From assembly GCA_016630955.3 (NCBI GenBank), contig CM050002.1:248001-312000 (forward strand): a DNA stretch of 64,000 nt. The letters are read 5' to 3'. Shown here piece by piece: positions 45,284-55,469 of this stretch (positions within the stretch are counted from its first letter, which is position 1; each line of letters begins with the position of its first letter). This stretch comes from Didymella arachidicola (lineage: Eukaryota; Ascomycota; Dothideomycetes; Pleosporales; Didymellaceae). A model generated the notes under the pieces. It had not been told where the DNA came from. It made no database searches and worked only from the letters and a program-made list of their open reading frames with translations. The translations under genes and the position numbers were made by a program.

Positions 45284-47937
45284 AGTGAGTGGGTGAGCGA
45301 GGCAAAAGGAAGCAAGTGAAGTGATGGATGCCGTGAATCAAATACAATCCTAGTATTAGTAAATGTTGGTTTGGTTGTTGATTAGCAAATGGTTAGATCC
45401 ATGTGTGTATATCACGTATCATGTAATGTGGTTCGAGGTGTATGTTGATGTTGCATCGAAGGGACACGGCGTGGCGTAGCAAGCAGGGTAGGTTCTGAAT
45501 GGGGTTTGTGGCATGTATTTCCGTTCGTTTGATAGTGTGGAAAGAAGGAAGGAAAGAACGGGTGTTTGAATCCGGTTCCCCCAACAGCAGCCCATGAGCA
45601 GTGTGGCTTCGAATTTCAAACCTAGAGCCAGGATTCTTGTTCCTAGTCCTACCATCGACTTCCGTTTCCCAGCGTGCCGAGACACGTGGGCCGGTCCATC
45701 TATCCACCACCGCATCCAGCGAAAGCAGTACAAGCAGCGCCGCGCAACAAAGCGCACGGCACCCGAAAACAAGAACTTGTCCACCCTTACCCTTTCCTCT
45801 ACCTCAAGCCCTTGTCTGCAGTAATCGCTCTTGTCATCTGTCTGCTGTAATCGGATAATGTAATGATTTCGCTGGCGGGGTGTGATTGTGGAAGAGACTG
45901 AGGCCTGCTTGTGCTACTTTCGCTGGATGGTATGGTGTGTGTGTACCCGTTAGCGTGCGGAAAGATTTTCTGCTAATTTGAAGCGATATGGCGTGGTAGG
46001 GTGGGTTCTTACTGGCTTGTACACGGGGTGTTGCTTTGATAGGGGGGGAGGAGGGGGTGTTTGGATATGGATTCTTGGGTTGTGAGCGGTGTGTGGGTTT
46101 GGATTTTTGGGTTTGGGGTGCTGGCAATGTGGTGTGCGTTTTTTGGTGTGGTGGGGGTGTGTGCAGGGGTGGGTTGAGAGATTGGATGGCGGGGAGGAAT
46201 GGGATGGGGTGTCGATGGGTTTGTTTTTTGGTCTTGCTGTTGATATGCGTCTCTTGGCTTGAGGGTTTGTGAGAGCTTAGGTGTAGGATAGGACTTCTAG
46301 GGACGAATATAGTGTGGGCAAGTTTGGCTGCGGAGCTGGTGTTTGAGTTTGACGGCTTCTTTGGAGATGGTGGTCGCGGTGCAGCGATAAGGGGTGTGGG
46401 AGATGGGGCTGTGAGGCTGGTGGTTGGGTTTGACGGCAGGGGTTTGGTGATGGGCGGCTGTTCTGACTGTGTGGGTTTGCTGCGGTGAGATGGAGAGTTC
46501 CTGCGGCGGTGTTGATTGATGAGGTGGTAGTTTTGCTACGGTGTGATGGAGAAGTTTTTGCCAGTATTCGTACAATGAGGTTGTGACCTTTTGAGACTGT
46601 GACTTGGATTTCAAGAGATTGTTGAGACGAAGATCTGACCTTCCTCGCGGGCCTGATGGCATGAGTGGATGAATTACAAATGTGCAGATGAAGTTGCAGC
46701 TCCAGACCGAATACTAGCAGTGTTGATACCTAAACATTGAGATCACTTGCAGTCTTTGTAATACGGAGTAGATGCATGGCTGGTCGTGAAGAAGAAATCG
46801 TCTCGTTAGTCAGTGAGCGTTCGTCACTGCACGCGTGACGTTGTTGCTGTCCTCACGGGATCCCCTATACGGTACCGGTCAGCCGGATCTGGAAGAGTAG
46901 CGCACTTCGTTGGTCCACTGCTTGTCGACAACTACACTTGCAGCAGTGCCGGCCCGCACTTGGTGTATGCAAGAAGGATGCATGCAAGCGTGGGAGCGGT
47001 GTTGCACACCGCAAAGTGGTCAGCCTTGTAGTGATGCTGGGATCTCATACGGCATGGGGCGTATTTACATGCATACATCGCTTATTGGGCGAATCATACA
47101 AAGATCTACGAGAGGTGCCGCCGAGGGTCGAATTTGGGGGCCAAAATGGTCATTGGGCGTGGCGCTCATAGTGTTGTGCGCGGGCTGCTGGTGAAGACCT
47201 TGATCTGCGGCCATAGTTCCCGCAGCATCGCAGCTCGAGATAATCGCCGTGACATAATATGGAAGATCACACTGTGCAATCCTGTCGTCCCTGCAACGAG
47301 ACAGTGACCGAAATACTGACCCTGCCACGTGGGTCCCGAGTCGGGAAGACGCATTGCATAGGGCTGCAGGGACGTCTGTCACCAGTAAGCTTGCGCCAGT
47401 GAAGCTGGGCGGCCGAATAGGAGACCTGCAGCGCATGTTTTGACGGGCGAGGAAAACAGGCGGCGGAAGTTACCCACCTTGAATACCCAGAGTAAAATTG
47501 CGGTATTGGGGGTGGCGCCAATGGGCCGGGTGAACGACGGTGAACGCCATGAGCGGTGAACCGCGTCGCTGGTCCAGTTGGCGTAGAACTGTCCATCAGC
47601 ATGCACGTCAATGGTGGGGGAATATCCGTGAAGATTGTGGGAGTCTGGACATCCCGGCAACCATGGCGCGGCCTCGTGCGTCAATATGCAGCTGATGGCC
47701 TACATCGCATTCCGGAAAATTAGGTCCCAGCGGCACGACCTTCACTGCGCATACAGTATCAGACGTTGGACTGATACATGACTGAAGTTGTCGTGACATT
47801 TCTGATTGCGTCGATGAAGTGTATGCAAAAGCAGCATGAGGAGAGGAACCTTGGGGTCTCTGAGAAGGTCACTTGTACCCGAGCCGTGAAACATTGTTGC
47901 CAATAATAAACCGGACAGACCCTGGAACGGATATGTA
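45284..47937. other. Gene-poor 2.7 kb segment before the transposon
   Basis: No supportable gene. From about 45900 to 46560 the plus strand is G/T-rich with several GGGGTG and GTGTGG runs, and frames there are compositionally biased. A minus-strand frame (46662-46297, starting MPSGPRGRSDLRLNN) has a plausible first 40 residues and then low-complexity His/Pro/Thr sequence, so at most it is an exon remnant. Confidence 0.4.
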
Positions 47938-47987
47938 CCGAGTTCGGCCTCGTGATGCACACGGCGCGTGATGCACACCCCACCAAC
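47938..47987 (+). repeat. Left TIR of the pogo-like element
   Basis: 50 bp, starting CCGAGTTCGGCCTCGTGATG and ending CCCCACCAAC. It is preceded by TA. Within the 50 bp it differs from the complement of the right TIR at three positions. Confidence 0.92.
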
Positions 47988-48088
47988 TTTCGCACCCCAG
48001 AATAAGTGAGGTTATTGATCGACACCACAACGCTACTATCGCGAGATAAGTTGGTGGATTACTATATAGACTATTGCGAAACTTTTGG

Positions 48089-49981
48089 CTACCACAGTTT
48101 TTTTGGAGGACGCGTGGTGCGGCCAGTAGACGTTGTTGTGGGTGAAGGTGGTAAGGGCGCCTTATGGGCAGCCACCTGCCTTCGCACAGCACCACCACCA
48201 CGATTCTTTGTTACTTTTGACTGAGATCTCTGTGAGGCCTTACTCTTAGCCTGTTTAGGCAATTGGGTACTTTTTTCTGCGTTGCTCTTGCGCTGAGCCT
48301 CTTCTTTACAAGCCTCAATTTGAGCGCGCTTTGCAGCCTGTGCCTTAGCTGTCAATACCTTCTTCTTCTCTCGCTCAACACGCTTATCTTCCTTCTCCTT
48401 CGCTTGAATAAGCTTCTTCTGGTGTTGAAGCTCCTTCTTAGTAGCTTTTGCTGCCTCCGCAGCGCGCTCTAGGTCCTCTTTTGCCTGGAGTTCTTGCTTC
48501 GCGCGCTCAATGCGTGAAGGACTCCACAAGACTGCACCACCACTGTCATTACCGTCAATAGGTTGCAAAGGTAGTACCCTCCGCTTTCTCTTCTTATTCT
48601 TATTAGCCTTTAGAGCCTCTTCTAGGCCTTCAATCCGAGCTTCTTGGACTTCTAATCGCACGTGGAGTTGGTGAAGGGCTTGATCAACTGCCTCATCAGC
48701 ACTGGACCTATCCTCTTCTCTTGCACGCTTAAGTAGCCGCTGCGTCTTGCGCCAACTAGGTGAACCTGGTGCAGGCTGAGGCCCTGTAGGCTCTGAGGTC
48801 GTGCTAGGCGTCCTTGGTGTTGGTATTCTGAACTTCTTGAGCACGACGTCGGCATCTGGTGGGTGGATTCCAGTACACTTAAAGGCCTGTACAACGAGGT
48901 CTTTGGTGAAGGTCTTCTTCCAAGCTGCCCAAAAGAGCGGGAAGAAGTCAGCTTGACCTACAGGCACCCACCCCTCTGTGGTATGGCCGCGGTGAAGGAG
49001 TTCCATGGAGTAGCTCTGTGCCAACGGCCCAAAGCACGCTACATCAAGCGGCTGAAGCGCGTGGGTTGCGTGCGGAGGGAATATAAGTAGGAGAATCTTG
49101 TTAGCATGAGCGTATTCGATGAAGGCCTGGGTAACGTGACTGCCGTGGCCATCAAGGATCAAGAGCCTGTACTTCCCTCGCGCTCTTACTCTTGTATAGC
49201 GATCAAACACCTGCTTCAGCCAGGCAACACCAAGAGCATCATTTATCCAGCCATTTACTGAGGTACCAAAGTGTATATCGTGTTTCCCTGCGTCGACGCG
49301 CTGCACCCAGCTCTCTTGGAGCTGGAGAGACGATGAAGGATAGATGACTGCGGGCGGCAACGCATAACCATCAGCTCCTACTGCTCCTACTACTGTCACC
49401 CACTTCCTGTTGCCATCATGAGATGCTAGCTTGTATTTCCGGCGCCCAAAGAGTCGCTTATCGAAGATTCTGACGCCCTTTGACATCACTCCAATCATGA
49501 ATCCCTTCTCATCCATATTGTACGTGTTTTCAGGCTCTATTGAATGCTGCTTGATTGTACTGTGCAGCAGGTCAAAATAAGAGCTAAAGGATTCATATGA
49601 AGCAGCATCGTGACGTGATTTTTCCATAGGCGTGGTCCAGGCTGTGAGAAGGTCGTCGGGGTAGCGATGAAGGAAGCGCGATACCCATCGATCGGAGGGC
49701 TCCCATTGACACAGCGACTTCACGATTCTCCGCAGGATCTTTCTTGTAGGCATAAGGTGTCTCTCGGTAAGTGATTTGACGTATTGTACAACCTCTATTT
49801 CATCGCGTGGGTGGAGAACTAGCTGGTGTTTTGATTTGACCTCATTTGACGCGCATACACCTTGGTGCCTTCGGCTCAACGTAGTGCGACAACAACCGTG
49901 TTTCTGGGCAAGATCTTTATACGTAAAATGTTCTCCATACTTCAAAGTAGCTAGCTCTGCGAGGGCTTCTTTTAACGGCAT
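48089..49981 (-). CDS. pogo/Fot-type DDE transposase
   Basis: Single-exon frame of 630 residues starting MPLKEALAEL. The N-terminus has a Psq-type HTH (YKDLAQKHGCCRTTLSRRHQG) followed by a CENP-B-type HTH (LTERHLMPTRKILRRIV…SDRWVSRFLHRYP). The DDE_1 catalytic core carries the three acidic positions in NMDEKGF, LLILDGHGSH and HALQPLDVACF. The C-terminus is a long Lys/Glu/Ala coiled coil with basic motifs (KNKKRKRRV), then a basic tail. It catalyses cut-and-paste transposition at TA sites. No frameshift or stop is seen, so it is potentially active. The 50-bp TIRs and TA duplication frame it. Confidence 0.95.
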   Translation of the reverse strand: MPLKEALAELATLKYGEHFTYKDLAQKHGCCRTTLSRRHQGVCASNEVKSKHQLVLHPRDEIEVVQYVKSLTERHLMPTRKILRRIVKSLCQWEPSDRWVSRFLHRYPDDLLTAWTTPMEKSRHDAASYESFSSYFDLLHSTIKQHSIEPENTYNMDEKGFMIGVMSKGVRIFDKRLFGRRKYKLASHDGNRKWVTVVGAVGADGYALPPAVIYPSSSLQLQESWVQRVDAGKHDIHFGTSVNGWINDALGVAWLKQVFDRYTRVRARGKYRLLILDGHGSHVTQAFIEYAHANKILLLIFPPHATHALQPLDVACFGPLAQSYSMELLHRGHTTEGWVPVGQADFFPLFWAAWKKTFTKDLVVQAFKCTGIHPPDADVVLKKFRIPTPRTPSTTSEPTGPQPAPGSPSWRKTQRLLKRAREEDRSSADEAVDQALHQLHVRLEVQEARIEGLEEALKANKNKKRKRRVLPLQPIDGNDSGGAVLWSPSRIERAKQELQAKEDLERAAEAAKATKKELQHQKKLIQAKEKEDKRVEREKKKVLTAKAQAAKRAQIEACKEEAQRKSNAEKSTQLPKQAKSKASQRSQSKVTKNRGGGAVRRQVAAHKAPLPPSPTTTSTGRTTRPPKKLW

Positions 49982-50022
49982 CGTGGGGTTGAGTTATGGG
50001 GGGGTGCGCAGTATAGGTCAAT

Positions 50023-50072
50023 GTTGGTGGGGTGTGCATCACGCGCCGCGTGCATCACGAGGCCGAACACGC
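50023..50072 (-). repeat. Right TIR of the pogo-like element
   Basis: Reverse complement begins GCGTGTTCGGCCTCGTGATG and is followed on the plus strand by TA at 50073-50074. Confidence 0.92.
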
Positions 50073-51032
50073 TAAGCGACGGCTTTTCACGCACGAGCTC
50101 TCAGCTACAAGACGACACTCCTCACAGTCGTCATGCAATCAACCCATCTCGGCTCTTTCCGTTACTTCGTACGAAGGTTTCCCGCTCCAGCTTCGCTGAT
50201 GCTTGTGCGCGATAACCGCCACAATGTTTGCGCCGTTGTGCCCCATTAAGCACGCGAGGAGCGGGTCTCAATGCTGGTCTGCGTCAGTTTCATCGGCCAT
50301 TCGGTCCACCACTGAGTCGTTCGTCCATCAAACTGTGGCTGAATAGTCTTAGCAGCGCAGCTGATCGTCAGACCGAATCTGACGTCTTCACCATACCGCG
50401 CGGTCCCACGATAGACTCACCGCGTAACTCCGCTATGAACAAGGGGGCTTTGCACTAAGCGTGGTGCAGGGGGCCATTCGCCCTAACAAGACACATGTCC
50501 ATGTGCGTTCTCTGAACGTTGCGCGGACCGTCTGATTACTCGACTCTACCCTTTAGAGATCGTGGCAGATTATACGTCCTAGCGCGCAAGCCAATGGGAA
50601 GCTTGGACTGCAGCTGAAGAGCCTCTGAGCACCAAACCACCGTATCCCGGCTCCAGCCAGTAGCCCTACCAACCCGTCTACACATCTAGTAACTGATCTT
50701 AGGGCTGTACTAGTCCCGCCCGACAATCCCGTCTTAGCAGCACCCGGTGCTGACTATGCACCCGTTCCACTAGTGCACTACCGTTGCCTTACGGACCTGC
50801 AGAGGTTCGAGTATGCCTTCGGTGTATGACCCACACAGCTTGTTCTCTGTGCTCTGTCCTCACCTCTCTTATATATGCTAGCCTCTCACTTACTCATGGC
50901 TCGCCTCTTACCTGCCATTCTGTTCCTTCTTCTTGCTTTACCAATCTTGGAATCTAGCTTTATCCTAGCACTGCTTCCCATCAAGCACAGCACACTCCCG
51001 AGCTACCTAGCGTATAACACTTCACTCCCTTA
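50073..51032. other. Upstream region of the small Cys-rich gene
   Basis: No gene. TATATA at 50870-50875 lies about 160 bp before the ATG at 51033 and is followed by a C/T-rich tract, consistent with a core promoter. Sequence between 50500 and 50850 is unexplained, possibly old repeat DNA. Confidence 0.45.
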
Positions 51033-51281
51033 ATGTGTTACCAAGTTGTCGAACGCTACTCCGTCTGTCGATGCCTTTACCACAAGCATGCCATAGACCC
51101 TTGTACAGCATATGGGCAACGCGGTCACGTAATTCAAGAGAAGACCGTTCTCGTGGGCTACGCCTGTGCTTCTCACAGCAACCATCGTTCTGGACAACTC
51201 TACGGCGATCAGCACATACAAGCAGCATGCTTAAGCTCCGGAAGCGTGAACGAGCTTTGGACATCGTTCCAGCTGCGTTGA
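51033..51281 (+). CDS. Small conserved Cys/His-rich protein
   Basis: 82 residues starting MCYQVVERYSVCRCLYHKHA. The first 50 residues have a C-x-C-x4-H-x4-C spacing with GQRGH…EKTVLVGYACASHS, a pattern I recognise from short uncharacterised ascomycete proteins, so I take it as real even though it stands alone in gene-poor DNA. The Cys/His residues could bind zinc. The last 30 residues look less conserved and may be altered by an unseen intron. Function unknown. Confidence 0.65.
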   Translation: MCYQVVERYSVCRCLYHKHAIDPCTAYGQRGHVIQEKTVLVGYACASHSNHRSGQLYGDQHIQAACLSSGSVNELWTSFQLR

Positions 51282-53826
51282 GAAGACTTGTCGATATACA
51301 ACCATCGACACGCACACCGAGACCGCGGTCACTGGCCTTGTGATATCTCAAATCGCGGATGGGGCGCACCGCAAGCGACATTTGCTTCTTCGAGCCGGTC
51401 TCATGCTGCACGGAAGGGCAGCACTCTTGAATAAGGATTTAGTTTTTGGGATTTCTCTACGTACATGCATCAGCTTGGAGTTTGAATGCGTTCAGAGCAC
51501 AATGACATGGATCTGGGGTTGAGCGTTGGAAGTTTGTCAAATTGAACGGTCTTTGCAGCTACACTTGGCATGTACGATCATGATGGGATAAGCATAGCGG
51601 CGCATGATAGGCACAAACAGGGGCGTTCGCTAACATGGCGCTGGTTCTGGAGGAAACCACATTCTGTCCCTCTCGTTTCCACAATGATACGCATGCAATG
51701 GCGAATTTGCAATAAAGGTGCTTACTATTTTCACACTTGCCATGTCTGCCTTGCTGAATCATCTCCAGAGCGCATTCCGTGGCCCACTCTGAGACCATGC
51801 TTCATCTCTCGTGACCGTCTGCAAATACGTATGCGTCCGGAACAGCGGACGAAGCAGGCTTGACTCACCAGACATTGTTGCCAGCATGGCTAACGTAGCG
51901 GATGCATGCGTGAACGCTGCGTGTGCCAGGCAGAATACGTCACCAGACGCTACACCGCATTTGGCGCTGGTGTCACACTAGCGCCTTGTCCCGAGGTCCC
52001 ATCACCGCTCTTTCCACACTGCTTTCCAATACACATCACGCAAAACGATACATCTTCGTCGGTGAGCCCAGCTTCCTCCCCACCGTTCAAGTCCTCCCGC
52101 CAAATGCTATGTCTGCATCTGTGGTTGAATTCGACCTTACGCCAACCCTCCACGTTCTCCACGTACGTCTCCATCACGGCCGGTGAGCGCCTTTGGGAGC
52201 GAGAGCTCGGCGACTCGGCGTAGCGTTGCGGTACACGACGGCATCTCGATCAAGATGCCTATGCTTTCTGTCATTCTTTTCCCTTGTTACAGGCAAGCCG
52301 GTTCTTCCGCTGCCCGGTCCGGGTTCCTTCGCATCGTTGCTGCCGAGCAAGCTCACTTTCAAGAGTAGACGATCTCTCTCTTTGTCGACTAGTCCCATGC
52401 CCGCTTCGTAATTTGTACTTCGCATATGACCCCTGCGCAGTCGTAAAGAATAGCCTGTAGTCATGGGGTACGTGTGCGGCTCTAGTGCTAGGCACCTAGT
52501 GCTTCTCGCGGATGGTTCGCTGCCTCTCGGACGCCTCAATTGGCTGTAAGATCGTAATACGACCTGTCGATTCACTTCAGTCCAAATTCCCTTTAAGTCC
52601 TATCCTCGGCAGTCCCCGTCATTGTCCAGACCTGCCTTGCATCTCAGCCTTGCGCTAATGGCGAAGCCGTACGACCTCCGTTGCGCTCGAGTGGTTTCGA
52701 AAACTGTTATCATGGCGATCTACACTCCGTGTGCCAGATGCCGCAAGTATGCAGTTGCGTAAGCTGAATGTATGTCTTACTTTGACCGATCGCAGTACTT
52801 GAGTGCACTGCACCTGCACGCCCTTCATACGAACACTGCAACGCAGATTGCCAACCGCGGCTCCACACAAAGCTAGGGAATAGTTGCAGGTCGACTGTCG
52901 AAGAGCAGTCAACTGCCGCTCCCGCTTCGTTGAACCCGCAGATATACTCAGCTCCAGGCGGATGCACTGTCAGGCACTAAAGAAAGGACCCCAATGAGCC
53001 TCAAGTCGCGTTCCCAAAGAGGGTTGTCTAATGCAGAGGAACGGATCGGCTTCTCACTGCGTCTTTGAGTCAATGCAAAAGCGCTGTAGAGATGCATCGG
53101 CCACCCCGTACAAGTGGCGGTCTCAGGAGTGAAGAGGCCTTGGGACCAAGCTTCGATGATCTGATTTGCAAGCATGCGAGCTCGTCCCATCAACTAGATG
53201 AGGGTTCATTGATTCCAATGACGCTGGAAGTCCTCCAAGGTAGACCAAAGTATTGGATGTCTGGATCCAGTTGTTGAATCCTCTTGCGTGAGGCCGACCT
53301 CTTTGCACATCGTGGGCTCCAGCTGACTTTGATCCAACTTCAATGATGCAGACAAGGCATCACTGCGCGATGTTGACCCAAAGTGGCGACATGAGCCTCA
53401 ATGAAGCTGTATGCACTGCGTGAAGATCTTCGTTGCGAGTGTGATGGAGACGTGAAGTCGTTCACGGCTACTCTTGGAAATAAGGCTGGTATAAGGCTAG
53501 TGCTGAGCGGCAACTTTGTCAATGATCGACGCTCGGCCGCTGACCAACACTGCCACAGGCTTCACGATTACTCGAAGCGTTCGCAACGCCACTGAGAGGC
53601 CTCTCGAGCAACATATATCTGGTGAATGCATCAATGTAGAGAGCGTCGAAGTAGGGATGCTCTGTCAAGCGATCCTTGCACGATATAAAGCTTGTGAAAC
53701 AGTGCACAATACAGAAGTGACTTTGTTAATGCTTTGTTCTGAATATCCTGCTGTCAGCGCTCAGTAGTCACACGATCCTTCAGCCTATCAGTCAGTAAAA
53801 GCCATCTCCTACCCCTTGAGCCTACG
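51282..53826. other. Gene-poor 2.5 kb segment
   Basis: Only short overlapping frames of at most about 130 residues (for example 52174-52575 minus) without motifs. Nothing is supported here. Confidence 0.4.
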
Positions 53827-55048
53827 TTAGAGTGAGAGACTGGCATACTCCTCGCACACTTCGATCAGCTTGTTCTTAGTTCCTGGCTCCTGTTGGGTAT
53901 CAGTACAGATTCCGTAATAAGTCAACAACATTGTCAGCATACCGTTGCACTGTGCCCAGCATCTACGATCCAGTGCAGCTTGGTCTCAGGGAAAGCCTTG
54001 TGCAACTCCCAAGCTGTGACGGGTGGGCAGACGGTGTCATAACGCCCCTGCACGATGGTAGCTGCACTTCAGTCAGTAGCTTGCTATCTAGGACGGAGCT
54101 GGAGTACTCACTTGGGATGTGACGAATCTTGTCGATGTTCTCCTTCTTCAAGATCTGTCCGTCTTCTAGCCAGCCCCCGTTCGTGAAGTAGTGAATTTCC
54201 ATCCGAGCATGCGCGAGGTTGTACGATGCGTCGTCAAGCTGGCTCAACCCCTTGGTATTTGGGTACAGCGTGCTGATCGATATCTCCCACTTGTTCCATG
54301 CTCTAGCAGCAGGATGGCTGATACTCTCATCCTCGGACATCAGCCGCTTGTGGTAGGAAGCCACGTGGTCTTTTCGTTCTTCTTCTGGAAGAAAGTTGAT
54401 ATAATCTTCATAATGGTCAGGGAATAGGAAGCTCGCTCCTCCATATACGTTTGTCCACTTCAGCTCGAGCGCACGGAACGCGAAGATGCCTCGCAGTACC
54501 AGCGAGCCGACTGACGACGGGTGCGCTTGGGCGTACGCAAGTGCCAATGTGGAGCCCCAAGATCCACCGAAGACTACATGCCATTTCGCAATTCCAAGGT
54601 GCTCTCTGAGCTTCTCGATATCGGAGACCAGATGCCAGGTTGTGTTGTTGACGGTGCTGGCGTTCGGTCGTGACTGTCCGCATCCACGCTGGTCAAGCAA
54701 GACCACATGGTATTGCTCTGGGTTGAAGAAGGACGTATTTCCTTTGCTAATATGCCCTCCGGGACCCTGGCTGAGGTCAGTGTGCCGGTTATGGAATTGC
54801 GACCTCCGATGGCGAGCGAGTGTGCGGAGTACTTGGTCAACGTACTCCATGAAGATAAATAACTGTGATGAAATGTCAACAACGACGACAGCAATAGCGA
54901 CAGATTTGTACATACCTGATTTCCCAGCTTTTAGACCGTACTGCTCGTAGTAAATCTCATGCGTCTCGTCAACCCGCAACCAGTTGGCGTCCCAAGCGTC
55001 GTCGTGCTCATACCCTTTCGCTTGAGGTTGTTGAGCCATGTTGTCCAC
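53827..55048 (-). CDS. pip: Proline iminopeptidase (prolyl aminopeptidase, S33)
   Basis: Five exons on the minus strand: 55048-54916, 54862-54846, 54766-54112, 54061-53943 and 53889-53827 (introns 53, 79, 50, 53 nt), 328 residues. Exon 2 is a 17-nt microexon encoding most of VIYLHG. With it, splicing restores the HGGPGG oxyanion motif that reading through destroys. Catalytic serine is in GGSWGS, aspartate in GRYDTVCPP and histidine in DAGHSATEPG. Also seen is LLDQRGCGQSRPNAS. The alpha/beta-hydrolase removes N-terminal proline from peptides in the cytosol. The ATG at 55048 lies 9 nt before a second one (MDN-MAQQ). The C-terminal exon restores the end lost in the unspliced frame. Confidence 0.92.
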
Positions 55049-55469
55049 AAGAAATTTTAAGACGCAAGTTGTTCAGGGTGCAATGTTCCTGTATCCAGAC
55101 CGTGAGTCGTACAGTCTATGTAAAGAGGCCCCGCGATGTCACAAATGAGCACTAAGCCGCGTCTAGCCTAGACGTGCCCCACTAGAAAGCACACCTTCCA
55201 AGATGAGCGCTGGTCATTTCAGTTGAGGCTTACAGCAAACATCACCAGCTATCTCGAGCAAACTTGCAATGTTCAAAGTCGACATAACAGAGTAGGGCGA
55301 GAAGCGACCGGGCTCTCGTGACGCGATTTGAGGAAACGCGCTAGTAGCAAAACCTTTCCATTATCAGCTTAGTTTTCGGCGTAAGACTCAGCGAAGGTGC
55401 CGGTGCCGGCGACGATGATAAGCATGAGGCTTCCCCCGCAGTTTGACGTAGGACCACGAGCAAGACATC
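55049..55469. promoter_or_regulatory. Divergent promoter PIP / C2H2 factor
   Basis: 421 bp between start codons. No coding exon is recognised. Confidence 0.45.

Larger units (their letters stand above)
47938..50072 (-). mobile_element. pogo-superfamily (Fot/Pot-like) DNA transposon, apparently intact
   Basis: A 2135-bp element with 50-bp terminal inverted repeats (47938-47987 and 50023-50072) that differ at only a few positions. It is flanked by TA at 47936-47937 and 50073-50074, the expected Tc1/mariner-pogo target duplication. It contains one uninterrupted transposase frame that reaches close to both TIRs. Each TIR holds two direct copies of CGTGATGCAC separated by 6 bp (the outer right-hand copy reads the same on the complementary strand), probably transposase-binding sites. 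The near-identity of the TIRs and the absence of stops suggest recent insertion. Confidence 0.93.

Noticed and set aside
46297..46662. 121-residue minus-strand frame MPSGPRGRSDL…
   Set aside because: The first residues look plausible, but the rest is low-complexity with no continuation; kept only as a remark in the gene-poor segment.
50770..50830. GAGGTTCGAGTATGCC resembling a tRNA T-loop
   Set aside because: No matching acceptor stem, D-arm or anticodon arm within reach. No tRNA or rRNA gene was recognised in the window.
50500..51000. Possible solo LTR upstream of the small Cys-rich gene
   Set aside because: No terminal repeat pair or target duplication could be found; the TATA box fits the following gene.
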